Assembly: GCF_009741735.1 (NCBI RefSeq)
Contig: NZ_WHOH01000003.1
Coordinates: forward strand, 744,001-808,000
Direction of reading: 5' to 3'
DNA from: Lentibacillus sp. JNUCC-1
Lineage (GTDB): Bacteria; Bacillota; Bacilli; Bacillales; Amphibacillaceae
Length of the DNA: 64,000 nt
Shown here: in pieces, positions 36,099-47,444 of the stretch
Position numbering within the stretch: the first letter of the stretch is position 1
How the letters are laid out: every line of letters starts with the position of its first letter
The notes under the pieces: generated by a model
The model's database searches: none
What the model saw: the letters and a program-made list of their open reading frames with translations, nothing else
What the model was told of the DNA's origin: nothing
Position numbers and translations under genes: made by a program

Positions 36099-37821
36099 AT
36101 CACACAGAACACCTTACAAAATATATCGGTCAATTTGTCGACGCATTGTGGCGGGGTGGCATGACAGACGTGGTCATTTCTCCTGGTTCACGTTCAACGC
36201 CGCTTGCGATGTTGTGTACTGAGCATGATGGGTTGAATGAATGGATCATAATTGATGAACGTTCAGCAGCATTTTTTGCACTTGGGCTTGCTAAGCAAAC
36301 AAAACGTCCAGTTGGATTGATCTGCACATCGGGGACGGCTGCAGCCAATTATTTTCCTGCTATAGTCGAAGCCTATTACAGCCGCGTACCACTCGTTGTT
36401 ATGACCGCAGATAGACCTCATGAACTAAGAGACGTTGGTGCGCCCCAGGCAATTGAGCAAATTAAACTGTACGGAGACTATGTTAAGTGGTTTCAGGAGA
36501 TGGCGCTCCCGGAAGCGACACAGGGGATGCTTGAATACGTGCGGAATAAAGCCGTACGTGCCATACATATGGCGAAAGAAGGTAATGCCGGTGCCGTTCA
36601 CCTGAATTTTCCTTTAAGGGAACCACTCATTCCAGATTTGGAGATGCCCGATAAATGGCTTGAAAAACAAGAAGGTTTATCAGCATTTCACACAGAGGGG
36701 CAAAAGCAGCTGCCAGCAGAGGATCTTCAGTCGTTAACGAATGAATGGCAATCTGCTTCTAAAGGTTTGTTCGTCTGCGGACCACAACCGGATCGTGACT
36801 TGGCTGCTCAATTGGTTAAGCTGGCAGCAAAGTGGGGGTGGCCAATTCTTGCTGATCCGCTTTCCCAGGTACGTTCTCTTGGCGGAACTGAGGATGTCGT
36901 GATTGAAACGTATGACGCTGTATTAAAAGAACCACAACTGCGCGAACGCTTTAAACCGGATGTAATCGTCCGTTTTGGGGCGATGCCGGTCTCAAAATCG
37001 TATTTATTTTTTGTGAAAGAAGCGGCAAGTGCGAAACATTATATTGTGGAACCGTCTCATGGTCACCGGGAACCGGCGGGGTTGCCCTCTCAATTTATTT
37101 ATGCGGATCCGGTTATTTTGTGTAAAGCTTTAAATGAGCAACCAGCTTTACCTAAGCATCATTCACAATGGCTGGAGCAATGGCAGTCTGCTAACCAAAC
37201 AGCCGCGGGGATTTTGCAGCAAGATCCTGATATTTTAACAGAAGGACAAGCTGTACGCATGATGGTGGATGCTCTTCCTGAGAACAGTACACTCTATGTT
37301 GGGAACAGCATGGCGATCAGAGATTTGGACAGCTTTCTAGTGCACAACCATAAATCCTTTGAGGTTTTGGCCAACAGAGGCGCAAATGGCATTGATGGCA
37401 TGATTTCAAGTGGGGTTGGGGCCGCAGCTGCAAAAAAACGGGTTACACTCCTGCTTGGCGATCTCTCTTTTTTTCATGATATGAATGGGCTCCTTGCGGC
37501 GAAGCACTATGAACTGGACGTGACCATCCTTTTGATTAATAACAATGGGGCGGTATCTTCTCGTTCTTGCCTCAGGCTAAAAAAGGCAAGCACTTTGAAG
37601 CCTTGTTTGGCACGCCTCTTCATATTGATTTTAGCCATTCAGCTGCACTATATGATCTTGATTACCAGCTTGCTGAAGATGAAGCCAGCTTGCAGCATGC
37701 TCTTACCAACAGCTATAATCAACGTGGTACGTGTATTGTGGAAGTCCAGACAAACCGTGAAGACAATGCCGCGTGGCACAGGCAATTGTGGGCTGATATT
37801 GCCCGTGAGAATGATAAATAA
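36095..37821 (+). CDS. menD: MenD, SEPHCHC synthase (frameshift)
   Basis: A thiamin-diphosphate enzyme joining isochorismate and 2-oxoglutarate. 'VVISPGSRSTPLAM' and 'DERSAAFFALGLAKQT' (residues ~20-65) are MenD signatures, and the ThDP motif is 'LLGDLSFFHDMNGLL...LDVTILLINNNG' near residue 465. The frame breaks at GGGG 37547-37550 inside that motif; one extra G restores '[27 protein letters not shown]...' to the stop at 37821, 575 residues, normal for MenD. A cut inside the cofactor motif would kill the enzyme, so a consensus error is more likely than a real mutation. Confidence 0.88.
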
Positions 37822-37836
37822 CAGTGGTGAAATTTG

Positions 37837-38639
37837 ATGTATTTTACAAATGGGGAAGACAGTTATTGGTATGAGATGTATGGTGAGCGCGGGCCTGTAA
37901 TCGTATTTCTTCATGGTTTTACCGGGCGAACAACAACCTGGAATGATGTGATACCTTTTTTTAATGAAACACATCGCGTGGTGCTTGTGGACCTCCCCGG
38001 ACATGGACGAAGTAGGAGTGGTCAAAAGACGATGCAACAATGTTGCAAGGATCTTGAAGCTTTGTTCAGTTACTTAGAGCTTAATCATATCCATCTAGTC
38101 GGCTACTCCATGGGGGACGTACAGCTCTATCCTATGCAGTGGCTTTTCCTGAGCGGGTCAAAACACTTGTATTGGAGAGTGCTTCTCCAGGACTTGCAGA
38201 AGAAGCTGAAAGACAAGCACGAATTGAACGTGACGAGGTACTGGCCAGAAGAATTGAATCACAAGGCCTTGTTGCTTTCGTTGACTTTTGGGAGAACATC
38301 CCCCTGTTTGATTCTCAGAAACAATTGGCATCTGAGGTTCAGAAAGCTTTAAGAGCTGAACGCCTCTCCCAAACAGAAGCAGGTTTGAGTTCATCTCTGA
38401 GGGGAATGGGAACAGGGGCACAGCCTTCACTATGGCATCATTTAGAAGAGTTGGCCTGTCCGGTTTTGCTGATCACGGGAGCGTACGACCCCAAATTCGT
38501 CCGTATTAACACAGAGATGGAGGCGGAAATTCCTAATCCCCAGCTGGACATTGTACCACAATCAGGACATGCAATTCACGTGGAATTTCCATCGGTTTTT
38601 GGTAAAATATTAAGTACGTTTTTAGAGCAACATACTTAG
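37837..38639 (+). CDS. menH: MenH, SHCHC synthase (frameshift)
   Basis: An alpha/beta-hydrolase enzyme of 267 residues that removes pyruvate in menaquinone synthesis. '[15 protein letters not shown]' is the oxyanion loop, '[10 protein letters not shown]' follows, the nucleophile elbow is 'VGYSMGG' (near residue 92), and the C-terminal 'SGHAIHVE' carries the catalytic His. The frame breaks at the G5 run 38112-38116, exactly at the elbow; a sixth G gives [20 protein letters not shown] and continues to 38639. Start taken at ATG 37837; a TTG at 37834 is also possible. Confidence 0.85.
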
Positions 38640-38655
38640 ATTGAGGAGGTCTATT

Positions 38656-39473
38656 ATGACTGTAAACTGGGAAAAAGCAAGAAACTATCAAGAAATTGTA
38701 TATGAAAAATATGACGGTGTAGCGAAAGTGACGATGAACCGTCCAGAAAAACGCAATGCCTTTACACCGCTCACTGTGAATGAAATGATTGACGCATTTG
38801 CAGATGCACGTGACGACTCGTCAATTGGTGTTATAATATTGGCGGGTGCTGGTGACAAAGCGTTTTGCTCAGGCGGCGACCAATCTGTAAGAGGTCATGG
38901 TGGATACGTAGGTGAGGACCAGGTTCCAAGACTAAATGTGCTCGATCTGCAGCGGTTGATTCGCACAATACCGAAGCCGGTTATTGCAATGGTCTCGGGT
39001 TATGCCATAGGTGGAGGGCATGTCCTTCACGTTGTGTGCGATTTGACAATCGCAGCAGACAATGCGATTTTTGGGCAGACCGGTCCTAAAGTCGGCAGTT
39101 TTGATGCTGGATATGGCGCAGGACTTTTGGCAGAAATGGTAGGGCAAAAGCGTGCGCGTGAAATTTGGTACCTATGTCGCCAGTATAGTGCTGATGAGGC
39201 ATATGAAATGGGAATGGTTAACAAAGTCGTGCCGCTTGATGAATTGGAAACAGAAACCCTTCAGTGGTGCGAAGATATTCTTCAAAAGTCACCAACTGCG
39301 CTTCGTTTCCTGAAAGCATCGTTTAATGCTGCGACAGATGGCCTCGCAGGGTTACAGCAAATGGGGGAGACGCGACGCTCTTGTATTATACAACTGAGGA
39401 AGCTAAAGAAGGCCGAGATGCCTTTAAAGAAAAGAGAACACCGGATTTTAAACAATTTCCGCGTTTCCCATAA
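38656..39473 (+). CDS. menB: MenB, DHNA-CoA synthase (frameshift near C-terminus)
   Basis: A crotonase-fold enzyme closing the naphthoate ring. '[17 protein letters not shown]', '[16 protein letters not shown]' and '[16 protein letters not shown]' (residues ~25, 75 and 140) are MenB signatures. The frame is lost at the G5 run 39363-39367; one more G gives the conserved end '[20 protein letters not shown]...[10 protein letters not shown]' at 39473, 272 residues, the usual length. Read as it stands, the protein ends in an unrelated basic tail at 39549. ATG 38656 follows GAGGAGG. Confidence 0.9.
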
Positions 39474-39541
39474 GTTTGTTTTAGAGAAAACCTTTGCCGA
39501 GCGCGAAGGTTTTCCTTTTGATCATTGGAAGGAGAAATCTT

Positions 39542-40993
39542 ATGAGTGAAAGTATGGTTCCACATTGGCTGACAAAACAGGCGGAATTAAATCCGGATGC
39601 TACAGCTATTGAACTTGATTCGGGTGAGCAGATTTGCTTTTCTGAGCTTGAACAAAGAAGTAAAACGTATGCCCGGAAACTCGCGCAGGCCGGTGTCAAA
39701 GAGGATATGCATGTTGGGGTTCTATCCTCCAATAGCGTACAGATGGTTACATTGATTCATGCGCTCAGCTATCTTGGTGCTGTTGCTGTCATGCTTAACA
39801 TTCGCTTAACCGATCAAGAGCTCAGTTATCAAGTCGATGATGCAGATGTGGAGAAAGTATTTGTACATGATGAGTTGAAATCAACGGCTTCAAAAATGCA
39901 ATTTGCCTCAAAGGTGCACACTTTTTCTGATGTTGAGCAACTAGAAGAAGTTGAGGTTTTGTTAAAAACAGAGCTCGATTTGAATAAACCCTGCACCATT
40001 ATGTATACGTCTGGTACAACAGGACACCCAAAAGGCGTCGTACATACTTATGGAAATCATTGGTGGAGCGCGGTGGGATCTGTTTTGAATCTTGGTCTGA
40101 AGCCTGAAGAAAAATGGCTCTGCGTCTTGCCGCTATTCCATGTTGGCGGATTCTCGATTCTGATTCGCAGTATGATGTACGGAATGCCTGTTTATTTATT
40201 GGAATCATTCAATGCGCAGGCTGTTAACCATGCCATCTGCCATAAAGGGGTTACGATTGCCTCGGTGGTCACCGTTATGCTGCAGCGTCTAATAGAAGAT
40301 CTTGGAGACAATCACTATCCTGAAACCTTTCGGTGTATGCTCCTTGGTGGCGGGCCTGTGCCGCAACCAATCTTAGAAAAATCGAGCATCCTCTCGATCC
40401 CTGTTGTTCAAACATATGGTATGACAGAAACTTCGTCCCAAATTGCGACTTTGTCAGCAAGGGATGCACTTAAGAAAATTGGATCCGCTGGTAAAGCGCT
40501 CGTGCCTTCTCAGCTCCATGTTACTGCTGAACCGGGCGAAGTAGGGGACATTCTCGTTAAGGGGCCAATGGTCACAAAAGGGTATTATAAAAGACCTGAT
40601 GCAACAAAAGCATCATTTGAGGAAGGGTGGCTGAAAACAGGCGATCTTGGCAGGGTGGATCAGGAAGGGTATCTCTATGTTGTGGAGCGTCATCATGACC
40701 TGATTATTTCTGGCGGTGAAAATATTTACCCCACCGAAATAGAAAATGTTCTGTATCAGATCCCAGAAGTGAAAGAAGCGGCTGTTGTTGGTCGGAGGGA
40801 TGCGGAATGGGGGCAAGTTCCGGTGGCTTATGCAGTCGTTGGGCAAGAAGACGCCAATGCGTTAACAAAAGAACGTATGATGGCGGTTTTGATCAGAGAA
40901 TTAGCCCCATACAAACGACCGAAAGACATTATTTTCCTTGACCAGCTGCCGCGAAATGCTACTAATAAAATCATGCGCCATAAACTTCGTTAA
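39542..40993 (+). CDS. menE: MenE, o-succinylbenzoate--CoA ligase
   Basis: A 483-residue acyl-adenylate enzyme. The phosphate-binding loop is '[19 protein letters not shown]' (near residue 155), the adenine motif '[12 protein letters not shown]' (near 290), the A8 region '[20 protein letters not shown]' and the C-terminal catalytic Lys in '[14 protein letters not shown]'. It activates o-succinylbenzoate with ATP and CoA. Last gene of menFDHBE. The ATG at 39542 follows AAGGAGAAA. This frame is intact, unlike its three upstream neighbours. Confidence 0.94.
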   Translation: MSESMVPHWLTKQAELNPDATAIELDSGEQICFSELEQRSKTYARKLAQAGVKEDMHVGVLSSNSVQMVTLIHALSYLGAVAVMLNIRLTDQELSYQVDDADVEKVFVHDELKSTASKMQFASKVHTFSDVEQLEEVEVLLKTELDLNKPCTIMYTSGTTGHPKGVVHTYGNHWWSAVGSVLNLGLKPEEKWLCVLPLFHVGGFSILIRSMMYGMPVYLLESFNAQAVNHAICHKGVTIASVVTVMLQRLIEDLGDNHYPETFRCMLLGGGPVPQPILEKSSILSIPVVQTYGMTETSSQIATLSARDALKKIGSAGKALVPSQLHVTAEPGEVGDILVKGPMVTKGYYKRPDATKASFEEGWLKTGDLGRVDQEGYLYVVERHHDLIISGGENIYPTEIENVLYQIPEVKEAAVVGRRDAEWGQVPVAYAVVGQEDANALTKERMMAVLIRELAPYKRPKDIIFLDQLPRNATNKIMRHKLR

Positions 40994-41096
40994 AAACAGA
41001 TTACCAAGACTAAGGACTTGAGGGCTGAATCCCCACTCTCCGTTTACGTACATGTTTTTGCTGCTTTGGTGAAAACTGAGAGTGGAGGTGTATGAT

Positions 41097-41417
41097 ATGA
41101 AACGTAAAAAATATTACGTCAACATCGGCTCTACTGAGATTTCCCAAGTGACCTATGGTGATAATGCAGATTTTGTTGTTTATGCGACAGAGGCAGAGGT
41201 ACTGCGGCTTCGAAGTTTAATGGATCAGATGTACACAGCAGATATGCGTTCTTTTTTCCGATCTCACGTTCCGATCATGTCTTACCATAACGACCAATCG
41301 AATGATGATCATGACAACCGTCTGACGGATGCTTTTCAACTCATATATCAATTGGGCAATGATGAAACAAAATCACATATTGAACACATGGGCGTGCTCA
41401 AGGATAAGCCGCTTTAG
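41097..41417 (+). CDS. Conserved Bacillaceae-type hypothetical protein
   Basis: A 106-residue soluble acidic protein, starting 'MKRKKYYVNIGSTEISQV', with an N-terminal strand pair and a helical 'LTDAFQLIYQLGNDETKSHI' end. It has a clear ribosome site (GGAGG, 8 nt before ATG 41097). I have seen similar sequences near men and ytkD genes in Bacillaceae, but I know no function and no motif is visible. Confidence 0.62.
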   Translation: MKRKKYYVNIGSTEISQVTYGDNADFVVYATEAEVLRLRSLMDQMYTADMRSFFRSHVPIMSYHNDQSNDDHDNRLTDAFQLIYQLGNDETKSHIEHMGVLKDKPL

Positions 41418-41523
41418 GTTTAGAAAGCCATCTCGAATACACCATTTCAATTCATGGTTTACAAAGCTGTTTTAAAAGGTATATAACCAATAACTAAAAA
41501 AACAGTCACCAGGGGGTGTCGAG

Positions 41524-42063
41524 ATGGCTTTGATCAAACGGTTTTTCATGGTAGGATGTTTATTAAGTGCACTAATTGCGATCGCTTTGTTTATGACGCC
41601 ACAAATAAACGGCTCGGCTAAAAGCAGTGATCAAGCAGATATTATACATAGAGAAGTTGCAGCGAAAGAACAAACAGTACCTGCAATTGACGATGAACAC
41701 GTTAAACAGATTATCAATGAATTTATGGATAAAATTGTCCAAGATATTGATAAGGATAATAAAGTGACTGATTTCGATACAAAAAAAGCACTGCTGAATG
41801 ATTTTGAAACCATTGCATCACGTGATGTTGCCGAACCTTATGTTGATTACTTCTTCAACGAAGATCAGAACGGGTTGTATATTGTCCCGACTGAAACACC
41901 ACCATGGTTCGAACCTGAGGAGCCCTATGAATTAGAACGAATGACAGATCATAAAGTTCTCGTAACACAACAAAACAATTCGGTATTCTATGGTTCATAT
42001 ACAATGGAAATTGAATTAACCTATGATGAAAATTGGAAAATCACACATGTGAACGAGTACTGA
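41524..42063 (+). CDS. Secreted or membrane-anchored hypothetical protein
   Basis: A 179-residue protein with an N-terminal signal or anchor segment (residues ~6-24), then an acidic extracellular part with no cysteine after residue 12. GGGGGTGTCGAG precedes the ATG at 41524. The last 40 residues ('YGSYTMEIELTYDENWKIT') look like a small beta domain. I do not recognise the family. It lies 26 bp before ytkD, same strand. Confidence 0.6.
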   Translation: MALIKRFFMVGCLLSALIAIALFMTPQINGSAKSSDQADIIHREVAAKEQTVPAIDDEHVKQIINEFMDKIVQDIDKDNKVTDFDTKKALLNDFETIASRDVAEPYVDYFFNEDQNGLYIVPTETPPWFEPEEPYELERMTDHKVLVTQQNNSVFYGSYTMEIELTYDENWKITHVNEY

Positions 42064-42089
42064 TTTTAGATGAAGGCAGCTGAATTTTT

Positions 42090-42566
42090 ATGCACACATT
42101 CAGGGATTATTACAAGAACCTTGTAACGCTCTCTTTTGAGGACCATCCATTCAGTGAGCAACCAAAACATATTCTTGTTATTTGTGAATATAATGGTGAG
42201 TGGCTGCTGACCAAACATAGTGACCGCGGTTTGGAATTTCCCGGGGGAAAAGTTGAACCGGGCGAAACGGCTAAACAAGCTGCAGTTCGGGAAGTTCATG
42301 AAGAAACAGGTGGTATTGTTAACGCCATTCAGTATATCGGGCAGTATGTGGTCGAGGGAAAGGCCGAAACAGTATTTAAAAATGTTTATTATGCCACGAT
42401 AACACGCTTGGAAACACAGTCTACGTACTTTGAAACAGAAGGTCCGGTTCTCAGAAAAGAGCTGCCGAAAGACATGAAAGTCGATCAGAATTTCAGCTTT
42501 ATTATGAAAGATGAGATTGTCCCGAGGAGTATTGAACAAATTACACGTACAATAAAATCAATCTAA
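42090..42566 (+). CDS. ytkD: YtkD, Nudix nucleoside triphosphatase
   Basis: A 158-residue Nudix hydrolase. The box GX5EX7REVXEEXGG is at residues 53-75 ('[20 protein letters not shown]'). B. subtilis YtkD removes oxidised guanine nucleotides (8-oxo-dGTP) and is made during sporulation. The position next to ytlDCA and pckA matches B. subtilis. The ATG at 42090 has a weak ribosome site (AAGGCAG); the frame and length fit the family. Confidence 0.88.
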   Translation: MHTFRDYYKNLVTLSFEDHPFSEQPKHILVICEYNGEWLLTKHSDRGLEFPGGKVEPGETAKQAAVREVHEETGGIVNAIQYIGQYVVEGKAETVFKNVYYATITRLETQSTYFETEGPVLRKELPKDMKVDQNFSFIMKDEIVPRSIEQITRTIKSI

Positions 42567-42604
42567 AAAAAGGCCTGGCATCTTCAAACATGCCAGGCCT
42601 TTTT
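42564..42604. terminator. Terminator after ytkD
   Basis: AAAAAAAGGCCTGGCAT and ATGCCAGGCCTTTTT form a perfect 13-bp-plus stem. It is bidirectional in form and also lies past the ytlD stop on the other strand. Confidence 0.88.
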
Positions 42605-42605
42605 A

Positions 42606-42650
42606 GTTGCTTATGATATTCGTGGTGACCAAGCCGTTTCCGCATTTGTT
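42606..42650. repeat. Dispersed repeat A, right half only (copy 4)
   Basis: 'GTTGCTTATGATATTCG' through '...AAGCCGTTTCCGC' repeats the right half of repeat A with several changes. Like copy 3, it directly follows a gene terminator and lacks the left half. Confidence 0.6.
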
Positions 42651-42658
42651 CATAGAAT

Positions 42659-43465
42659 TCAACTTGTATGCTTAATCAGCCAACCTTCCACTTTTTCGAC
42701 GCCTTTATACATGAGGGCTGCCACAATAGCGATGAGAATTAAGCTTGCCATAACAAGCGTGAAATCGAACACCTGGAACCCATATACAATTAAATATCCT
42801 AAACCTTCTTTCGAGACAAGAAATTCACCAACGATGACCCCAACCCACGCAAGCCCTACGTTTACTTTCAAAGTTGAAATCATAGCGGGGAGTGTAGCTG
42901 GGAAGACCGCTTCTTTAAAATATTGAAAACGTGTCGCTCCAAAACCTTGTAGTACTTTTATATAATTGGGATCCACTTCTTTAAAGGATGAATAGATGAC
43001 AATGGTGGTGATCACAACTGAGATGGTTATCCCCATCGCAATAATGGATAAATAGCCCGGACCCAACGCAACAATGATAATCGGACCTAGTGCAACTTTT
43101 GGCATAGCGTTTAATATGACAAGGTAGGGATCCGCGATTTTCGATAGTCTGGTAGAAGCCCATAAGATACTTGCAAAGAGAATGCCTAGAACAGTTCCTA
43201 ATATGAAACCGAGAACTGTTTCAAGCACTGTGATTTGCAGATGGTTGATAATGGAGCCATCTGCAAATTTATCAAACAGAAGCTGAGTGACTTTTGTTGG
43301 AGAACTAAAAATCAGCGGATCGATCCAGTAGCGTCTGCTGAACAACTCCCACGCTCCGAAAAAAAGGATCAATATAGCGAGCTGCCATGTAAGCACGATA
43401 CGCCGTTCTCGTTTAAGTCCTAGTTTATACTGGTCAAAAAGTGATTGATCAGTCGGTTGTGTCAT
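42659..43465 (-). CDS. ytlD: ABC transporter permease (YtlD type)
   Basis: A 268-residue integral membrane permease with about six helices. The EAA loop '[23 protein letters not shown]' (near residue 165) is typical of SsuC/TauC/ThiX-type importers. It forms the channel of the uptake system with YtlC and YtlA. The start ATG at 43465 (MTQPTDQS) has AGGAGGGGGCC upstream and overlaps ytlC by 17 bp; a longer frame to 43507 lies inside ytlC. Confidence 0.88.
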   Translation of the reverse strand: MTQPTDQSLFDQYKLGLKRERRIVLTWQLAILILFFGAWELFSRRYWIDPLIFSSPTKVTQLLFDKFADGSIINHLQITVLETVLGFILGTVLGILFASILWASTRLSKIADPYLVILNAMPKVALGPIIIVALGPGYLSIIAMGITISVVITTIVIYSSFKEVDPNYIKVLQGFGATRFQYFKEAVFPATLPAMISTLKVNVGLAWVGVIVGEFLVSKEGLGYLIVYGFQVFDFTLVMASLILIAIVAALMYKGVEKVEGWLIKHTS

Positions 43466-44261
43466 TATTGGCCCCCTCCTTATCACCGTATGACATGGCA
43501 TCCTCATTATTTAATTCGTCCCATACTTTATCAAACAACACTTGATACTTTGGGTGCCTGCGAACAAGAAAGGGATCTTCATTACGTAGTTCAATTGGAA
43601 CTTCAAAAGACTTCGAGATCCGTCCTGGATTTGCATCCATGATCAGAATACGGTCGCTCATGGAAATGGCTTCACCAATATCATGTGTGACAAGTAAAGC
43701 AGTTTTATGATAGTCTTTTAACATTTTTGAAACCAGATTTTCCAGCTTTAGTTTAGTTAAATAATCTAGAGCGGAGAAGGGTTCATCCAATAAGAGGATC
43801 TTTGGATCAGTTAAAAGCGTTCGAACAAGGGCCACTCTTTGCCGCATTCCTCCAGATAGCGAATCAGGATAGGCAGCTTCAATATCGGGAAGCCCGACCT
43901 CCTGCAACAAATGTCTGGCTTTTTCCACGGTCTCCGTCGTTTTTGTTCCTGCGATCTTGGGGCCCATGCACACGTTTTCTATGATGGTTTTCCAAGGGAA
44001 CAGATAATCTTGCTGTAACATATAGCCAATAGCCATAGATGAATCCTGGATTGGTGCCTCATTTAGACGGACATGGCCTTCCGTTTGTGAAATGATGCCG
44101 GATATGATTGATAAGATTGTGGATTTGCCGCAGCCGCTTGGCCCAAGCAATGCTACAAATTCACCTTCGTCAGCAGCAAAGGTAATATCTTGCAGTGCTT
44201 TCGTGTAGTCTGTTTTGGAAAAGTAATGGTGAGAGACGTGATCAAGTTCTAAAAAAGCCAC
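43449..44261 (-). CDS. ytlC: ABC transporter ATP-binding protein (YtlC type)
   Basis: A 270-residue ATPase. Walker A '[16 protein letters not shown]' (near residue 40), Q-loop '[11 protein letters not shown]', signature '[13 protein letters not shown]' (near 140), Walker B '[12 protein letters not shown]' and switch His in '[10 protein letters not shown]'. It belongs to the nitrate/sulfonate/taurine-type importer ATPases. It powers YtlD and lies 12 bp downstream of the binding-protein gene. Confidence 0.92.
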   Translation of the reverse strand: MAFLELDHVSHHYFSKTDYTKALQDITFAADEGEFVALLGPSGCGKSTILSIISGIISQTEGHVRLNEAPIQDSSMAIGYMLQQDYLFPWKTIIENVCMGPKIAGTKTTETVEKARHLLQEVGLPDIEAAYPDSLSGGMRQRVALVRTLLTDPKILLLDEPFSALDYLTKLKLENLVSKMLKDYHKTALLVTHDIGEAISMSDRILIMDANPGRISKSFEVPIELRNEDPFLVRRHPKYQVLFDKVWDELNNEDAMSYGDKEGANNDTTD

Positions 44262-44273
44262 ATAATTCCCTCC

Positions 44274-45272
44274 TTAATCGTCCATAACCTCTTTTGCAAT
44301 CTCTGTATTAACTAGAACATCATATGGAGCTTCCTCTGGTAATTCACCTGCTTCATCCATAATCGCTTTGAGATTATCCCATTCTTCTTCATCTAGAATT
44401 GGATCTGTAGCAAAAGAACCTTGTTTTTTGTAACGTTCTACAGAAGATGCAATCATATCCAGTTCGGTATCTTCAAAGTAAGGCTGGATAACCTTAGCGA
44501 TTTCTTCTGGACTGTTTTCTTCCACCCATTGTTGTGCTTTGTAAACAGCACGTGTAAAAGCTTCTGCATGGGCGCTATTGTCTTCAAGAAAGCTTTCTTT
44601 TGCCATGAAAACTGTGTAAGGCACTTTCCCAGATTGCTCTCCAAACGAGGCGATGACGTGTCCTTTGCCTTCTTTTTCAAACACACTCGCAGTCGGTTCA
44701 AACAACTGGACATATTCAGCGTCCCCCGAAACAAAGGCACCCGGGATGTTGGCGAAATCGATGTTCTGTCTTAAGTCGAGATCCTGGTGGGGGTCAATAT
44801 TATGCTGCTTCAGCACATATTCTCCGACCATTTGCGGCATTCCCCCTTTACGCTGACCTAAAAAGGTGCTGTTCTTTAAATCATCCCAGGAGAAGTTAGG
44901 CTTTTCTTCCTTTGCAACCAAAAATGTACCATCGGTTTGTGTCACCTGTGCGAAATTAACGGCGAAATCTTTCGGGTTTTGTCCGTAAACATATACGGAC
45001 GTTTCAGAGCCGACCAAAGCGACATCAGCCCCTCCGGATAGAAGTGTCGTCATTGTTTTATCCCCGCCCCAGGTTGTTTGCAGTTCAACATCGAGTCCTT
45101 CTTCTTCAAAAAATCCTTTTTCTAAGGCAACATACTGCGGTGCATAGAAAATTGATCGTGTGACTTCAGCGATTGTGATGGAGGTGTTTTCTTGTGTCTG
45201 ACAGCTTGCCAAAATAAACAGCGCAGTCATTAATAAAAGGATATATTTTATTCCTTTCTTCACGTTATCCAA
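44274..45272 (-). CDS. ytlA: ABC transporter substrate-binding lipoprotein, NMT1/THI5-like (YtlA type)
   Basis: A 332-residue lipoprotein: signal peptide with lipobox 'LASC' (Cys24), then an NMT1/THI5-like binding domain ('FYAPQYVALEKGFFEEEGLDV' and 'GGADVALVGSETSVY'). The family carries sulfonates, nitrate or thiamin precursors. No riboswitch is visible upstream that would name the ligand. It heads the ytlA-ytlC-ytlD operon on the minus strand, next to pckA as in B. subtilis. Confidence 0.87.
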   Translation of the reverse strand: MDNVKKGIKYILLLMTALFILASCQTQENTSITIAEVTRSIFYAPQYVALEKGFFEEEGLDVELQTTWGGDKTMTTLLSGGADVALVGSETSVYVYGQNPKDFAVNFAQVTQTDGTFLVAKEEKPNFSWDDLKNSTFLGQRKGGMPQMVGEYVLKQHNIDPHQDLDLRQNIDFANIPGAFVSGDAEYVQLFEPTASVFEKEGKGHVIASFGEQSGKVPYTVFMAKESFLEDNSAHAEAFTRAVYKAQQWVEENSPEEIAKVIQPYFEDTELDMIASSVERYKKQGSFATDPILDEEEWDNLKAIMDEAGELPEEAPYDVLVNTEIAKEVMDD

Positions 45273-45446
45273 TCCTTTCAGCTTGGTTTTGTTTGTCAGG
45301 ATAGTTTATGTGAGGGTGAAAAATGTGTGAACGCCTATATGCTACAAAAGCTTAAGCACCTTGTTTATGATATGGGGGTTGGACATTGAAAAGGTGAGCA
45401 GGGTACATACTGAAAGCTGTGGTTATAACGCTTGTTCTATAAATAA

Positions 45447-45485
45447 AACCAGCCCCGGGCCGAATTGTGCGGCCCGGGGCTGGTT
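45447..45485 (-). terminator. Terminator after pckA
   Basis: AACCAGCCCCGGGCCG and CGGCCCGGGGCTGGTT make a perfect 16-bp GC-rich stem followed on the minus strand by TTTATTT. Confidence 0.92.
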
Positions 45486-45527
45486 AATGCTAATTATATA
45501 AAACCCTCTTGGGATGAGGTCGTTGGG

Positions 45528-47114
45528 TTAAGGCCTGTAAATAGGCCCTGCTTGAGCGATGTCGTTTCCAGCATGCTTAAACTGTTTAAAGTTTTCATGG
45601 AATTTCCGAGCTAGTTCTTTCGCTTGGGCATCGTAAGCTTTTGGATCTGACCAGGTATCTTTCGGAATGAGTACCTCATCTGGAACACCAGGGACGTGCA
45701 TTGGTATTTCCAGACCAAAAACGTCATCCTGGACGACTTCAACAGAATTCAGTTCTCCTTCAAGTGCTGCATGCACCATTGCGCGGGTATAAGAAAGCTT
45801 CATCCGTTTCCCAATGCCATAAGGTCCACCAGTCCAGCCTGTGTTTACGAGGAAAACACTTGAATTGTATTGATCAATTTTTTCACCCAGCATTTCAGCA
45901 TAGGTGGATGGGGCAAGTGGTAAAAATGGTGATCCGAAACATGTTGAAAACGTTGCTTCTGGTTCTGTAACACCGCGCTCTGTTCCAGCAAGTTTACTTG
46001 TGTACCCGCTTAAAAAGTGATACATCGCCTGCTCTTTGGTCAGTCTGCTGATGGGCGGCAATGTGCCGGAAGCGTCTGCTGTCAGGAAAATAATCGCATT
46101 TGGGTGACCTGCAACACTTGGTGTGACAATGTTATCTATATTCTCAAGTGGATAGGCGGCGCGTGTGTTTTCAGTCATGGACGTATTGTCATAATCCGGC
46201 AATCTGGTTTTGTCGTTGAGCACAACATTTTCCAGAACCGTTCCGAAACGAATCGCCTGATGAATTTGTGGTTCCTTTTCGGGGGAGAGGTTGATGCATT
46301 TGGCATAACAGCCTCCCTCGATGTTAAAGACACCATTTGGACTCCATCCGTGTTCATCATCACCGATCAAACGACGGTATGGATCGGCGGAAAGGGTTGT
46401 TTTACCGGTTCCTGAGAGTCCGAAGAACAGGGCAACATCACCTTCTTTTCCAACATTGGCTGAGCAATGCATCGGCATAACATTTTTTTGTGGGAGAATA
46501 TAATTCATAACTGAAAAAATAGACTTCTTTATTTCTCCTGCATATTCAGTACCCCCGATTAACACCACTTTTCGTTTAAATGAAATGATGATGAAGGTTT
46601 CTGAATTTGTTCCGTCGACTACAGGATCAGCTGTAAAGGAAGGGGCGGAAATAACCGTGAACTCTGTTTTATGCTCGTCATATTCTTCTTGAGATGGTAC
46701 AATAAATAGCTGACGGGCAAATAAATTATGCCAGGCATACTCATTAATAACTGTAATGGGCAATCTGTATTTTTGGTCAGCACCTGCAAACCCTTTAAAA
46801 GAAAACAATTCATTCTGTTTCTGCAGATGATCGGTTACTTTATTGTAAAGCTGATCGAAGGAAGCTTCATCAATCGGCTGGTTAACCGGGCCCCAATTGA
46901 CAAGCTCTTCGGTTGTTTCATCTTTAACGATAAATTTGTCTTTGGGTGAGCGTCCTGTATATTTCCCGGTTGTTGCACGTACTGCTCCAGTAGCGGTCAG
47001 GATACCTTCTTTGCGTTCAAGAATCTTTTCAATCAGGTGTGACACAGATGCATTCTTATGCAGCGTGTTATGATTAAGCAATTGCTCAAGCCTTAAAGAC
47101 TCTACTGTTTCCAT
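45528..47114 (-). CDS. pckA: Phosphoenolpyruvate carboxykinase (ATP)
   Basis: A 528-residue enzyme turning oxaloacetate into PEP at the start of gluconeogenesis. The P-loop '[15 protein letters not shown]' (near residue 245) and metal/ATP motif '[20 protein letters not shown]' (near 265-285) are present, along with '[11 protein letters not shown]' near 50 and '[20 protein letters not shown]' near 375. The start is the ATG at 47114 (METVESLRL), matching the family length; the ribosome site is weak. Divergent from metK. Confidence 0.95.
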   Translation of the reverse strand: METVESLRLEQLLNHNTLHKNASVSHLIEKILERKEGILTATGAVRATTGKYTGRSPKDKFIVKDETTEELVNWGPVNQPIDEASFDQLYNKVTDHLQKQNELFSFKGFAGADQKYRLPITVINEYAWHNLFARQLFIVPSQEEYDEHKTEFTVISAPSFTADPVVDGTNSETFIIISFKRKVVLIGGTEYAGEIKKSIFSVMNYILPQKNVMPMHCSANVGKEGDVALFFGLSGTGKTTLSADPYRRLIGDDEHGWSPNGVFNIEGGCYAKCINLSPEKEPQIHQAIRFGTVLENVVLNDKTRLPDYDNTSMTENTRAAYPLENIDNIVTPSVAGHPNAIIFLTADASGTLPPISRLTKEQAMYHFLSGYTSKLAGTERGVTEPEATFSTCFGSPFLPLAPSTYAEMLGEKIDQYNSSVFLVNTGWTGGPYGIGKRMKLSYTRAMVHAALEGELNSVEVVQDDVFGLEIPMHVPGVPDEVLIPKDTWSDPKAYDAQAKELARKFHENFKQFKHAGNDIAQAGPIYRP

Positions 47115-47323
47115 GAATTCAAAACCTGCCTTTTTAGGTAATTGTATGTGAATAATTATAACATACAGACACAAACCAGAAATTCTGATATTAGTATAAC
47201 ACATTACACGATATAGTCCATACTAATATTCCATTTTATACAAAAAAATCAACAATGTGAATACCGTCGAAAAAAGTTGACACTCCTGTCAGCTTTCGAT
47301 AGCATAAAGAACGAACGGATAAC

Positions 47324-47430
47324 CTCTTATTCAGAGTTGGCGGAGGGACTGACCCGATGAAGCCCGGCAACCATCACGATTGTGAACAGGTGCTAACTGG
47401 TGCAAGGATTTTGTCCTTGAACAATAAGAG
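47324..47430 (+). ncRNA. SAM-I (S-box) riboswitch
   Basis: P1 arms CTCTTATT (47324-47331) and AATAAGAG (47423-47430). The core contains 'AGAGTTGGCGGAGGGACTG', 'CCCGATGAAGCCCGGCAACC' and 'AGGTGCTAA', plus the conserved tail before P1. It binds S-adenosylmethionine and controls metK through the terminator 15 nt downstream. A -35 box TTGACA lies at 47277-47282. Confidence 0.97.
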
Positions 47431-47444
47431 CGAAAGGCAAACTC

